A DNA stretch of 64,000 bases from Actinomycetes bacterium (GTDB lineage Bacteria > Actinomycetota > Actinomycetes > Actinomycetales > Microbacteriaceae): assembly GCA_023431405.1 (NCBI GenBank), contig JAEYVZ010000009.1, positions 24,119 through 88,118 of the forward strand, given 5' to 3'. The position numbers were made by a program, and so were the translations under genes. The notes under the pieces are model-generated. The model saw only the letters and a program-made list of their open reading frames with translations. It was not told the origin of the DNA and ran no database searches. This document shows positions 32,633 through 42,223 of the stretch, one piece after another (position 1 is the stretch's first letter; each line of letters starts with the position of its first letter).

Positions 32633-32664
32633 CGCCGCCCCCGGCTTCGGCGGGGCGGCGTCAG
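32629..32664 (+). terminator. Terminator of the CYTH gene, overlapping its stop codon
   Basis: CTGACGCCGCCCC (32629-32641) and GGGGCGGCGTCAG (32652-32664) form a perfect 13-bp stem with a 10-base loop. The stop codon TGA (32630-32632) is inside the left arm. Confidence 0.8.
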
Positions 32665-32781
32665 CGATAGAGAACCAAGATATCGTGCCGTCCGGTTCGG
32701 CGGAATGGTCATCCCGCCGCACCGGCAGGCTGCGCGCCGGCCGGCATGATCGCGTGTGCGCTGCACCCCGCGACGCGTGAA

Positions 32782-32809
32782 GGCCGGCACCAAGGAAGCG
32801 GTGCCGGCC
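32782..32809. terminator. Terminator hairpin downstream of lpdA
   Basis: GGCCGGCACC (32782-32791) pairs with GGTGCCGGCC (32800-32809); outside it GTGA and TCAC also pair after one mismatch. It follows lpdA on the minus strand. Between the two hairpins, 32665-32781, I see no gene. Confidence 0.75.
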
Positions 32810-32834
32810 CTCACACGTGCGCGATGTGCGCGGA

Positions 32835-34235
<1,401 letters not shown>

Positions 34236-34241
34236 GTCTCA

Positions 34242-34247
34242 AGCCTA
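34242..34247 (-). promoter_or_regulatory. -10 element of lpdA fused to the CopC stop codon
   Basis: TAGGCT on the minus strand begins with the TAG stop of the CopC-like gene and ends six bases before the lpdA ATG. Confidence 0.55.
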
Positions 34248-34802
34248 GTCCTCGCGCGGGGGTCGTCTCCGCGCGAGGAGGAGTCCGATGAGGCCCCCGA
34301 CGATGACGACGATCCCCACGGCGACCCACACAGCCGTGAGGTCGTCGGCCGCTGCCTGCGCAGGGGGGGCCGGAGCCGTCGGCGTCGGAGAGGTCGTGGC
34401 GGGCGTCGTCGACGCCGACTCGCCCACGGAGAAGACGAACTGACCGGAGATCGGGTGCCCGTCGCTGGAGACGACGCGCCACGCGACCTGCACCGCTCCG
34501 GAGGCATCGCCGGTGAGCGGCTGGGTGACCCTCACGCCGTCGACCACGGGGTCGCCCGCGGTGAGATCGGCCCCGGCGGCATCCGTCACCACGACCTCCG
34601 TGGCGCCGTCGCCGGTCAGCAGCACGCCGCTGAAGGTGAGGACCACCTCCGAGGGCAGTGCGGCGACGGTTGCGCCCGCTGCGGGGTCGGTGCCGAGCAG
34701 TTCGTCGTGCGCCGAGGCGGGGGAGGCGATGGAGATCAGCAGGGCGCCCACGAGCGCGCCGAGGGCGGCGATCCAGCGGGGACGAAGACCAGAGGATGTC
34801 AC
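34245..34802 (-). CDS. CopC-domain copper-resistance protein, membrane-anchored
   Basis: A 185-residue protein. It has a signal peptide (about 1-30, ending SPASA-HDEL) whose mature N-terminal His could ligate copper. The CopC/YobA beta-sandwich (about 31-120) contains LLGTDPAAGATVAALPSEVV and WRVVSSDGHPISGQFVFSV. A Thr/Pro/Ala-rich linker, one membrane helix (about 155-177) and a basic tail follow. CopC proteins carry copper outside the membrane; the DGHP motif is a known ligand region. The GTG at 34802 is seven bases from TAGGCT. It is divergent from a Cys/Met-rich copper-storage-like gene. Confidence 0.9.
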   Translation of the reverse strand: MTSSGLRPRWIAALGALVGALLISIASPASAHDELLGTDPAAGATVAALPSEVVLTFSGVLLTGDGATEVVVTDAAGADLTAGDPVVDGVRVTQPLTGDASGAVQVAWRVVSSDGHPISGQFVFSVGESASTTPATTSPTPTAPAPPAQAAADDLTAVWVAVGIVVIVGGLIGLLLARRRPPRED

Positions 34803-34809
34803 CCCATCG

Positions 34810-34815
34810 AGCCTA
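34810..34815 (-). promoter_or_regulatory. -10 element, leaderless CopC-like gene
   Basis: TAGGCT on the minus strand ends seven bases before the GTG at 34802. Confidence 0.5.
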
Positions 34816-34918
34816 CCCGTGCCCTGTTGCGCCGGGCCGTGGCGTCCTAGCATGGCGCCAGGTGAGCCCCTCGACCGGCTCGGGGGCACGGCGAGCCTCG
34901 AAGGGAGAGGAAAAAGCG

Positions 34919-35314
34919 ATGGACGCCATGATGATGGACGCGATGTCGAAGGACATGTCGTCGATGGAGGGGATGCCTGCCGACATGTCGGTGCTGCAGG
35001 CATGCCTCGACGCCTGCGCCGCCTGCGAGCAAGCCTGCACCGTGTGCTCGACGCAGATGCTCGACTGCGCGCCCGCGTGCATGAACTGTGCGGACATGTG
35101 CAACACCATGATGCGCACGATGCTGCGGATGCAGGGGATGACGCCCGCGTCGATGATGGCCATGCTCGACGCCTGCATCGCGATGTGTCAGACGTGCATG
35201 GACGAGTGCATGATGCATGCCGAGATGAGCGCGGTGTGCCGCATGTGCGCCGACGCGTGCAGGGCCTGCATGGATGCGTGCGCCGCCATGCGCGACGCCA
35301 TGGTGACGGCCTGA
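34919..35314 (+). CDS. Cys/Met-rich four-helix-bundle copper-storage protein (Csp-like)
   Basis: A 131-residue protein with 18 Cys and about 29 Met. The cysteines are spaced C-x2/3-C along four helices: ACLDACAACEQACTVC, CAPACMNCADMC, ACIAMCQTCMDEC, then VCRMCADACRACMDAC. This is the layout of Csp/DUF326 proteins, which bind many Cu(I) ions inside a four-helix bundle. No signal peptide is present, so it should act in the cytoplasm like Csp3. The Met-rich N-terminus (about 23 residues) is longer than needed and may help recruit copper. GAGAGGAAAAA precedes the ATG. It is divergent from the CopC-like gene. Confidence 0.9.
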   Translation: MDAMMMDAMSKDMSSMEGMPADMSVLQACLDACAACEQACTVCSTQMLDCAPACMNCADMCNTMMRTMLRMQGMTPASMMAMLDACIAMCQTCMDECMMHAEMSAVCRMCADACRACMDACAAMRDAMVTA

Positions 35315-35329
35315 CCGGGCTCTGCGGTC

Positions 35330-35707
35330 TCAGCCGGCGGGGGAGGCCGCCGCCGGGGCGGAGAGCACGAGCGTGTTGAACAGCCGGCCACCCACGCTCA
35401 ACGCGTGGTAGCGGTCGTGGAGTGCCACCGGCTCGCCCTCGCGGACGAGGTCTGCGGCACCCGCGCCGTTCCACACCGTGATGATCGCGTCGTCGTGGAG
35501 CCGCGCCAGGGTGATCGTCCCGTCCGCGGCGGCCCCGATGACGATGGCGTCGGACCACTCCGCGGGAGTGGAGGCGACCAGCCGTGCCTGGATCAGGTGG
35601 ACGGCGTGCCCCGCCTCGAACGAGGAGCACGCCCCTCCGCTCGCGCACATGCACGCCGCGTCCCGACGCACCGGGGCGGGCGTGAGGCGATCATGTGGCG
35701 TGAACAC
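35330..35707 (-). CDS. Hypothetical protein with Cys-rich N-terminus
   Basis: A 125-residue protein that I do not recognise. The N-terminus contains three Cys within a short span (CMCASGGACS), then a predicted beta-rich domain with VHLIQARLVAST, AIVIGAAADGTITLARLHDD and ITVWNGAGAADLVREGEPV. It ends in a hydrophobic Ala/Pro tail. The GTG start at 35707 has AAGGAG upstream. It lies convergent to the copper-storage-like gene, 15 bases away; a metal link is possible from the Cys cluster but not shown. Confidence 0.7.
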   Translation of the reverse strand: MFTPHDRLTPAPVRRDAACMCASGGACSSFEAGHAVHLIQARLVASTPAEWSDAIVIGAAADGTITLARLHDDAIITVWNGAGAADLVREGEPVALHDRYHALSVGGRLFNTLVLSAPAAASPAG

Positions 35708-35942
35708 GGGAAACTCCTTGTCGTCTGAGTCGGTATCCGTCAGGCTAGGCGGTGACCCGTTGCCCACCGGTCGACGTCGACACAGGACGCAACAAAACCC
35801 CCGGGCGCCGTGCAGACAGCGTGCAGGACAACAGGGCGCAGCAAACCCGAAGACGGTCGTGCCCGCGACCGTGCGCCGACCCTCGATCGCATTTCCGCTC
35901 CCCGCGCGATCGGTTAGGGTGAAGTGGGGAGGAGGAGGAAGC

Positions 35943-36446
35943 GTGGACGAGAACCGTCGCCCTGAGGAGATCCGGCGTGAAGCCGAGGAGATCCGGCGTG
36001 AAGCCGACTCGCCGCAGCGCTCGATGAACGACACGACGCAGACGTTCGGCCATGACTCCGACCTGTCGTTCATCCCCTTCGGAAGCGACCTCAGCGAGGT
36101 CGAGCTCGAGGCCATCGCCGCCCTTCCGTCGCGCTCCGCGATCCTCCTCGTGCGCTCCGGCCCCACCGCCGGCGCACGCTACCTGCTCGACACCGACGTG
36201 ACCACTGTCGGCCGCCATCCCGAGGCCGACATCTTCTTCGATGACGTCACGGTCTCTCGCCGGCACGCCGAGATCACCCGGTCGGGCACGGTTTTCGAAC
36301 TCGTCGACCAGCGGTCGCTCAACGGCAGCTACGTCAATGGTGAGCGCGTCGACCGCGCCGTGCTCACCGACGGCGCAGAGCTGCGCATCGGCAAGTTCCG
36401 CCTCAACTTCTTCGCGTCGCCCGCCGATCGCGAGACGGTCGGGTGA
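35943..36446 (+). CDS. garA: FHA-domain protein, GarA/OdhI homologue
   Basis: A 167-residue protein. A C-terminal FHA domain (about 75-155) has the phosphothreonine-binding residues in TTVGRHPEADIFFDDVTVSRRHAEI and LNGSYVNGERV. About 35 residues in, DTTQTF replaces the ETTS-V-F phosphosite of mycobacterial GarA, the target of Ser/Thr kinases. GarA/OdhI regulate 2-oxoglutarate dehydrogenase and glutamate metabolism. The N-terminus carries a duplicated seven-residue EEIRREA unit coded by a perfect 21-bp tandem repeat. GTG start with GGAGGAGGAAG. GTGA overlap with ftsR. Confidence 0.9.
   Translation: MDENRRPEEIRREAEEIRREADSPQRSMNDTTQTFGHDSDLSFIPFGSDLSEVELEAIAALPSRSAILLVRSGPTAGARYLLDTDVTTVGRHPEADIFFDDVTVSRRHAEITRSGTVFELVDQRSLNGSYVNGERVDRAVLTDGAELRIGKFRLNFFASPADRETVG
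35964..36005. repeat. Perfect 21-bp tandem duplication in the GarA N-terminus
   Basis: Two identical 21-base copies (35964-35984, 35985-36005) each encode EEIRREA, extending a charged helix before the phosphosite. Confidence 0.9.
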
Positions 36447-37120
36447 CGCCGGCGGCAGCACCCCGAGGACGCACGTCGCCTACGGGGCACCTCAGCATCG
36501 GCCAGGTGCTCGCACGCCTCAGCCCGGAATTCCCGGCGCTGAGTGCGAGCAAGCTGCGCTACCTCGAAGTGCAGGGCATCGTGTCGCCCGTGCGAACAGA
36601 ATCGGGCTACCGCAAGTTCTCGGCCACGGACGTCGAACGACTGCGCACCACGTTGACGATGCAGCGCGACTACGGCATCCCGCTCGCCCGCATACGCGAG
36701 TACCTCGACGACCCCGCCGGGGACAGCGCGTCGATGCCCGCCTCGATCGTGCAGACGGCGCGGCGCCATCGCCGTGATGAGCTCATCGCCGCCGCCGGGG
36801 CATCGCCGGTGCTGCTGAGCGATGCCGTGACGGCGGGTCTCATTCCTGCCGGCGACACGTTCGACGACCGTGCTCTGGCGATGCTTCGCGCGCTCGTGGC
36901 GCTGGAGGGGCACGGCATCCAGCCGCGTCACCTTCGATCGCTCCGCCAGGCGGCGGAGCGCGACGTGACGCTCGTGGAGAGTGCGCTGGCACCCTTGCTG
37001 AGGAAGTCGGATGCCACGGCCCGCGCGAAGGCGCACGAGCTCGCCCCCGAGCTTCTGCGCCGCATCGACGAACTGCGCGCCGGGCTCATCCAGACCGCGC
37101 TCGAGCGCATGACCCCCTGA
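36443..37120 (+). CDS. ftsR: MerR-family regulator FtsR (Rv1828-like)
   Basis: A 225-residue MerR-type regulator. The wHTH contains LSIGQVLARLSPEFPALSAS, then KLRYLEVQGIVSPVRTESGY. The rest is a helical domain, and no metal-binding Cys is present. The gene lies directly after garA, as in mycobacteria (Rv1827-Rv1828) and corynebacteria, where FtsR activates ftsZ. The GTG start overlaps the garA stop (GTGA). The M. tuberculosis neighbour Rv1829 (a bifunctional-nuclease-type protein) is absent. Confidence 0.88.
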   Translation: MTPAAAPRGRTSPTGHLSIGQVLARLSPEFPALSASKLRYLEVQGIVSPVRTESGYRKFSATDVERLRTTLTMQRDYGIPLARIREYLDDPAGDSASMPASIVQTARRHRRDELIAAAGASPVLLSDAVTAGLIPAGDTFDDRALAMLRALVALEGHGIQPRHLRSLRQAAERDVTLVESALAPLLRKSDATARAKAHELAPELLRRIDELRAGLIQTALERMTP

Positions 37121-37159
37121 CCGGATCGCGACACGCCGAAGCGACACGGCCCGATGTCG

Positions 37160-37188
37160 TTGCCGGGTGGGCATCCCTCATCTAGCGT
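37160..37188 (+). promoter_or_regulatory. Promoter of the second MerR gene
   Basis: TTGCCG (37160-37165), a 17-base spacer and TAGCGT (37183-37188), about 30 bases before the ATG at 37219. GTAGGAGG is the ribosome-binding site. Confidence 0.5.
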
Positions 37189-37218
37189 GGAACAAGACAA
37201 CCCACTGTAGGAGGCGAA

Positions 37219-37764
37219 ATGACCGCGCACGACGCGATCGGCGAGCCGCAGTTCACGACCGAGCTGCTGTTCACCGACGGCCTCCCGCAGATGGACGACG
37301 AGGTCGGCTACCGCGGCGCGGTGGCAGCACGTGCGGCCGGCATCACGTACCGCCAGCTCGACTACTGGGCACGTACCGAGCTCGTCGAGCCCACGGTGCG
37401 CGGGGCGTCGGGCTCCGGGTCGCAGCGTCTCTACGGCTTCCGCGACATCCTCGTGCTGAAGCTCGTCAAGCGTCTGCTCGACACCGGCATCTCTCTGCAG
37501 CAGATCCGCACCGCCGTCGACCAGCTGCGTGCCGCCGGCATCCGCGATCTGGCAGGCACCACGTTGATGAGCGACGGCGCCTCCGTGTACCTGTGCACCT
37601 CCAACGACGAGGTCATCGACCTCGTCAGCCGGGGCCAGGGCGTGTTCGGCATCGCGGTGGGCAAGGTGCTCCACGAAGTCGAGTCGACGCTCCTCGATTT
37701 CGATCCGCAGGCGCCCGACCCCGTCGACGAGCTCGCGGCTCGTCGCGCGGCACGCTCGGCCTGA
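37219..37764 (+). CDS. MerR-family regulator (Rv1830-like)
   Basis: A 181-residue regulator. The MerR wHTH contains GYRGAVAARAAGITYRQLDY and ARTELVEPTVRGASGSGSQR, followed by LYGFRDILVLKLVKRLLDTG. A C-terminal beta-rich segment (ASVYLCTSNDEVIDLVSRGQ) is typical of the Rv1830 group. In M. tuberculosis the order is garA, Rv1828, Rv1829, Rv1830. Here Rv1829 is missing but the two regulators remain together. A promoter is visible upstream, so this gene has its own transcript. The gene lies convergent to a ParA-type gene. Confidence 0.88.
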   Translation: MTAHDAIGEPQFTTELLFTDGLPQMDDEVGYRGAVAARAAGITYRQLDYWARTELVEPTVRGASGSGSQRLYGFRDILVLKLVKRLLDTGISLQQIRTAVDQLRAAGIRDLAGTTLMSDGASVYLCTSNDEVIDLVSRGQGVFGIAVGKVLHEVESTLLDFDPQAPDPVDELAARRAARSA

Positions 37765-37841
37765 GCCTCCGTCACGCGCGCGTCGGCAGGGGAGCCATCA
37801 GAGGTCGATGACCTCCCACCCGCGCGGCACGCGGCGGGCTC

Positions 37842-38651
37842 TCAGGCGCGCTGTTCGCCCGCGACCGGGATGCGCCCCGTCCGCATGACGCGGTCGAGAA
37901 GGGCGTCGAAGTCGCTCGCCAGCTCCTGAGCGGAATCGCCCGGCCAGATGTGCAGCGGCTTCGCGGCGCCCTGGGCCTGCTGCAGCGACGTGCGCTCGGG
38001 CAGCTGCGGCGACAGCACCAGCGGACCGAACATGTCGCGCAGCTCCTTGATGCGGAACTGGTGCTCGATCGACTGCGGGCGAACGCGGTTGACGACGATG
38101 CCCAGAGGCTGGAGGCGCGGTGAAAGGCCCCGTCGGATCTCCTCGATCGCGCGGAGCGCACGGTCGGCGGCGGCGACCGAGAACAGTCCCGGCTCGGTGA
38201 CGACGATGACACGGTCGCTCGCAGCCCAGGCGGTGCGCGTGAGCGCGTTCAGCGACGGGGCGCAGTCCACGAGAACGAGGTCGTAGTCGGCCTCGATCGT
38301 CGCGAGCGCCTCCTCGAGCTTCCACACATCACGCACGCTCGGGTGCGGACCGTCGAAGTTGATGGCCGACGGGCTGCCGATCATGACGTCGATGGTGCCC
38401 GGATGCACCTTCGCCCAGCCGCTGGAGGTGATGGCCTGACGGACCACCTTCTCCTTCGGGTTGGCGAGGACGTCGGCGACGTTCAGGCGGCCGGCGACCT
38501 GGATGTCCATCCCCGTAGACACGTCGGACTGAGGGTCGAGGTCGACGACGAGGGTCCGAACCCCACGGGCGAACGCAGCGGAGGCGAGTCCGAGGGTCAC
38601 GGTCGTCTTTCCGACCCCACCCTTGAGTGAGCTGACGGAGAGTACGTGCAC
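37842..38651 (-). CDS. ParA-family ATPase, no ParB partner
   Basis: A 269-residue P-loop ATPase. The deviant Walker A is SLKGGVGKTT, with the signature Lys. LVVDLDPQSDVSTG is Walker A', VLVDCAPSLNALT is Walker B. The ParA-type C-terminus contains LGIVVNRVRPQSIEHQFR. No parB or parS-like cluster is visible around it, so this is an orphan ParA that may position something other than the chromosome. The GTG at 38651 is eight bases from TAACGT and has no ribosome-binding site. It is divergent from pyruvate carboxylase. Confidence 0.88.
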   Translation of the reverse strand: MHVLSVSSLKGGVGKTTVTLGLASAAFARGVRTLVVDLDPQSDVSTGMDIQVAGRLNVADVLANPKEKVVRQAITSSGWAKVHPGTIDVMIGSPSAINFDGPHPSVRDVWKLEEALATIEADYDLVLVDCAPSLNALTRTAWAASDRVIVVTEPGLFSVAAADRALRAIEEIRRGLSPRLQPLGIVVNRVRPQSIEHQFRIKELRDMFGPLVLSPQLPERTSLQQAQGAAKPLHIWPGDSAQELASDFDALLDRVMRTGRIPVAGEQRA

Positions 38652-38743
38652 GAGGCTCTACGTTACCGTCCCCTAGGCTGTGAGGACACACAGTGATTCC
38701 GGCGCCCGCTGCCGTGCGCCCCGGTCATCCCCGCGAGGTGAGC

Positions 38744-41700
38744 ATGTTCCGCAAGATCCTGGTCGCGAACCGAGGCGAGATCGCGATCCGCGCCTTCCGA
38801 GCCGCGTACGAGCTCGGTGCGCGTACCGTCGCCGTCTACCCCTACGAAGACCGGTACTCCCTGCACCGCCTGAAGGCCGATGAGGCCTATGAGATCGGCG
38901 AGAAGGGCCACCCGGTCCGCGCCTATCTCGACGTGGCCGAGATCATCCGGGTCGCCCGGGAGAGCGGCGCCGACGCGATCTACCCCGGGTACGGCTTCCT
39001 CTCCGAGAACCCCGACCTCGCCGCCGAAGCCGCGAAGGCGGGGATCGCCTTCGTCGGACCGCCCGCTCGGGTGCTCGAGATGGCGGGCAACAAGGTCACC
39101 GCCAAGGAGCATGCGATCGCGGCCGGTGTTCCGGTGCTGCGATCGACGCAGGCCTCGGATGACGTCGATGAACTGGCGGCGCAGGCCGCCGACATCGGCT
39201 TCCCGATCTTCGTCAAGGCGGTCGCCGGCGGAGGCGGCCGTGGCATGCGCCGCGTCGAGACGCGGGAACAGCTGGAGCCCGCGCTGTCCGAGGCGATGCG
39301 CGAGGCCGGGAGCGCCTTCGGAGATCCGCGGGTCTTCCTCGAGCAGGCGGTGCAGCGACCCCGCCACGTGGAGGTGCAGATCCTCGCCGATGCCACGGGA
39401 GAGACCGTGCACCTGTTCGAGCGCGACTGCTCGGTGCAGCGGCGTCATCAGAAGGTGGTCGAGATCGCGCCCGCCCCCAACCTCGACGACGGCGTGCGCG
39501 CCGCACTCCACGCCCACGCGGTCGCCTTCGCGCGCTCGATCGGCTACGAGAACGCGGGGACGGTGGAGTTCCTGCTCGAGACGGCCGGACCGCGTGCCGG
39601 CGAAGTCGTCTTCATCGAGATGAACCCCCGCATCCAGGTCGAGCACACGGTCACCGAGGAAGTGACCGACGTCGACCTCGTGCAGTCGCAGATGCGCATT
39701 GCGGCGGGGGAGTCGCTCGCAGACCTCGGTCTCACCCAGGACCGCATCCGTCTGCGCGGGGCTGCACTGCAGTGCCGCATCACCACCGAAGACCCGACGC
39801 AGGGCTTCCGGCCCGACACCGGCAAGATCACGACCTACCGCTCGCCCGGTGGCGCCGGCATCCGGCTCGACGGCGGCACGACGGCGGCGGGCTCCCAGAT
39901 CAGTCCGCACTTCGATTCCATGCTGGCCAAGCTCACGTGCCGCGGACGCGACTTCGAGTCGGCTGTCCGGCGCTCGCGACGCGCCCTTGCCGAGTTCCGC
40001 ATCCGTGGCGTCTCGACCAACATCCCGTTCCTGCAGCAGGTGCTCGACGATCCCGCCTTCGTCGCGGGCGACCTCAGCACGGCGTTCATCGACGAGCGCC
40101 CCGAGCTGCTGAAGGGACGTGAGTCGAAGGACCGCGGGTCGAAGATCATGTCGTGGCTGGCAGACGTCACGGTCAACAAGCCCCACGGTGAGAACCCCAT
40201 CACGGTGGTGCCCGCCTCGAAACTTCCGGCCCTGTCGCTGCAGGGCGAGCCGCCCGCCGGCTCCCGCCAGCGCCTCCAGGAGCTCGGTCCGGCCGGGTTC
40301 GCGGCGCACCTCCGACAGCAGACCGCCCTCGCGGTGACCGAGACGACGTTCCGCGACGCGCACCAGTCGCTGCTGGCGACACGGGTCCGCACGCGGGACC
40401 TCGTCACCGTCGCCCCCTACGTCGCCCGGCTCACCCCGCAGCTGCTCTCTGTGGAGGCCTGGGGCGGAGCGACCTACGACGTCGCGCTGCGCTTCCTCGG
40501 CGAAGACCCCTGGGAGCGCCTCGACGCGCTCCGGGAGGCCCTCCCGAACGTTGCGATCCAGATGCTGCTGCGCGGGCGCAACACCGTGGGGTACACCCCG
40601 TACCCCACACGCGTCACCGACGCCTTCGTGCGCGAGGCCGCGGCATCCGGGGTGGACATCTTCCGCATCTTCGACGCCCTCAACGACGTGTCGCAGATGC
40701 GCCCGGCGATCGAGGCGGTGCTCGGCACCGACACCGCGGTGGCAGAGGTGGCCCTGTGCTACACGGGCGACCTCCTCGACCCCGCCGAAGATCTGTACAC
40801 CCTCGACTACTATCTGCGCCTGGCCGAGCAGATCGTCGACGCGGGCGCCCACGTGCTGGCGATCAAGGACATGGCGGGCCTTCTGCGCCCGGGAGCCGTC
40901 TCGAAGCTCGTGACCGCGCTGCGCGAGCGCTTCGACCTGCCCGTTCACGTCCACACCCACGACACGGCGGGCGGACAGCTCGCCACGCTGCTGGCTGCGA
41001 GCGCTGCCGGGGCGGATGCCGTGGACGCCGCGGCGGCGCCGATGGCGGGCACCACGAGCCAGCCGTCGCTGTCGGCGCTCGTCGCCGCGCTCGCGCACAC
41101 CGAACGCGACACCGGCCTGAGCCTTCCGGCCGTGGCCGACCTGGAGCCCTACTGGGAGGCGATGCGCCACCTCTACCGGCCCTTCGAGTCGGGCCTTCCG
41201 GGGCCCACCGGCCGTGTGTACACGCACGAGATCCCGGGCGGGCAGCTCTCCAACCTGCGCCAGCAGGCGATCGCCCTGGGTCTTGCCGACGACTTCGAGC
41301 TCATCGAGGACATGTACGCGGCGGCCAACGACATCCTCGGGCGCGTGCCGAAGGTGACCCCGTCATCGAAGGTCGTCGGCGATCTCGCCCTCCACCTGGC
41401 TGCGGTGAAGGCCGACCCGGCCGACTTCGCCGCCAACCCGGAGAAGTACGACGTCCCCGATTCGGTCGTCGGCTTCATGGCCGGTGAGCTCGGCGACCTG
41501 CCCGGCGGATGGCCGGAGCCGTTCCGCACGAAGGTGCTGCGCGGGCGCGAGGTGAAGGTCGGGGTCACCGACATCACCGACGAGCAGGAGGCCGCTCTCG
41601 AAGCCGATTCCGCCACTCGTCGTCGCATGCTCAACGAGCTGCTCTTCCCGGCGCCCACGCGTGCTTTCCACGACGTGCGCAGCACGTACGGCGACCTGAG

Positions 41701-42151
41701 TGTGCTCGACACCGCGGACTACCTGTACGGGCTCGCCCCCGGTGCCGAGCATGTCGTCGAGATCGAGCGCGGCGTGCAGCTGTACGTCGGTCTCGAGGCG
41801 ATCGGTGAAGCCGACGAGAAGGGCATGCGCACCGTCATGGCCACCCTCAACGGTCAGCTGCGTCCGGTCTTCGTGCGCGATCGGAGCATCACGGTCGAAG
41901 CGCGCCAGGCGGAGAAGGCCGACACCTCCAAGCCCGGCCAGGTCGCCGCCCCCTTCTCGGGCGTCGTGACGCTCAAGGCGGCCGAAGGCGACTCCGTCAG
42001 CGCAGGTCAGCCGGTCGCCTCGATCGAGGCCATGAAGATGGAGGCGGCGATCACCTCACCCGTCGACGGCGTGGTCGAGCGCGCGGCGATCCCCACGACC
42101 GCGCAGGTGGAGGCCGGCGATCTTTTGCTGGTCGTCCGGCCCGCCGAGTAG
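38744..42151 (+). CDS. pyc: Pyruvate carboxylase
   Basis: A 1135-residue biotin enzyme forming oxaloacetate from pyruvate, bicarbonate and ATP. The biotin carboxylase domain (about 1-455) contains ILVANRGEIAIRAFRAA, AGGGGRGMRRV and EMNPRIQVEHTVTEEVT. The carboxyltransferase domain (about 530-800) contains VTETTFRDAHQSLLATRVRT and KDMAGLLRPGAV, with the metal HVHTHDT. The allosteric/PYC_OADA region follows. The C-terminal biotinyl Lys is in ASIEAMKMEAAI (about residue 1103). The ATG has GAGGTGAGC upstream; an upstream GTG in frame at 38693 is less likely. The gene is anaplerotic and lies between two ParA/MinD ATPases. Confidence 0.96.
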   Translation: MFRKILVANRGEIAIRAFRAAYELGARTVAVYPYEDRYSLHRLKADEAYEIGEKGHPVRAYLDVAEIIRVARESGADAIYPGYGFLSENPDLAAEAAKAGIAFVGPPARVLEMAGNKVTAKEHAIAAGVPVLRSTQASDDVDELAAQAADIGFPIFVKAVAGGGGRGMRRVETREQLEPALSEAMREAGSAFGDPRVFLEQAVQRPRHVEVQILADATGETVHLFERDCSVQRRHQKVVEIAPAPNLDDGVRAALHAHAVAFARSIGYENAGTVEFLLETAGPRAGEVVFIEMNPRIQVEHTVTEEVTDVDLVQSQMRIAAGESLADLGLTQDRIRLRGAALQCRITTEDPTQGFRPDTGKITTYRSPGGAGIRLDGGTTAAGSQISPHFDSMLAKLTCRGRDFESAVRRSRRALAEFRIRGVSTNIPFLQQVLDDPAFVAGDLSTAFIDERPELLKGRESKDRGSKIMSWLADVTVNKPHGENPITVVPASKLPALSLQGEPPAGSRQRLQELGPAGFAAHLRQQTALAVTETTFRDAHQSLLATRVRTRDLVTVAPYVARLTPQLLSVEAWGGATYDVALRFLGEDPWERLDALREALPNVAIQMLLRGRNTVGYTPYPTRVTDAFVREAAASGVDIFRIFDALNDVSQMRPAIEAVLGTDTAVAEVALCYTGDLLDPAEDLYTLDYYLRLAEQIVDAGAHVLAIKDMAGLLRPGAVSKLVTALRERFDLPVHVHTHDTAGGQLATLLAASAAGADAVDAAAAPMAGTTSQPSLSALVAALAHTERDTGLSLPAVADLEPYWEAMRHLYRPFESGLPGPTGRVYTHEIPGGQLSNLRQQAIALGLADDFELIEDMYAAANDILGRVPKVTPSSKVVGDLALHLAAVKADPADFAANPEKYDVPDSVVGFMAGELGDLPGGWPEPFRTKVLRGREVKVGVTDITDEQEAALEADSATRRRMLNELLFPAPTRAFHDVRSTYGDLSVLDTADYLYGLAPGAEHVVEIERGVQLYVGLEAIGEADEKGMRTVMATLNGQLRPVFVRDRSITVEARQAEKADTSKPGQVAAPFSGVVTLKAAEGDSVSAGQPVASIEAMKMEAAITSPVDGVVERAAIPTTAQVEAGDLLLVVRPAE

Positions 42152-42154
42152 CCT
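42149..42154 (+). promoter_or_regulatory. Possible -10 element overlapping the pyc stop codon
   Basis: TAGCCT starts with the pyc stop codon TAG and would give a leader of about 60 bases for the MinD-like gene. Confidence 0.35.
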
Positions 42155-42168
42155 AGATCTCTGGGCCT

Positions 42169-42194
42169 GCGGCTGGCATCGTTCTATCAGCCGC
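42169..42194 (+). terminator. Hairpin between pyc and the MinD-like gene
   Basis: GCGGCTG (42169-42175) pairs with CAGCCGC (42188-42194) around 12 bases, with no T run. It could end pyc or fold in the leader of the next gene. Confidence 0.35.
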
Positions 42195-42223
42195 CGCCCT
42201 GAGACCACCTGGAGTGAGAAGCA

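Noticed and set aside
34840..34918. Possible promoter with TAGCAT before the copper-storage gene
   Set aside because: The only -35-like box is 15 bases away and weak, so I left it out of the feature list.
38663..41227. Open frame of about 850 codons antisense to pyruvate carboxylase
   Set aside because: Shadow frame of a GC-rich conserved gene, no domain and no start signal.
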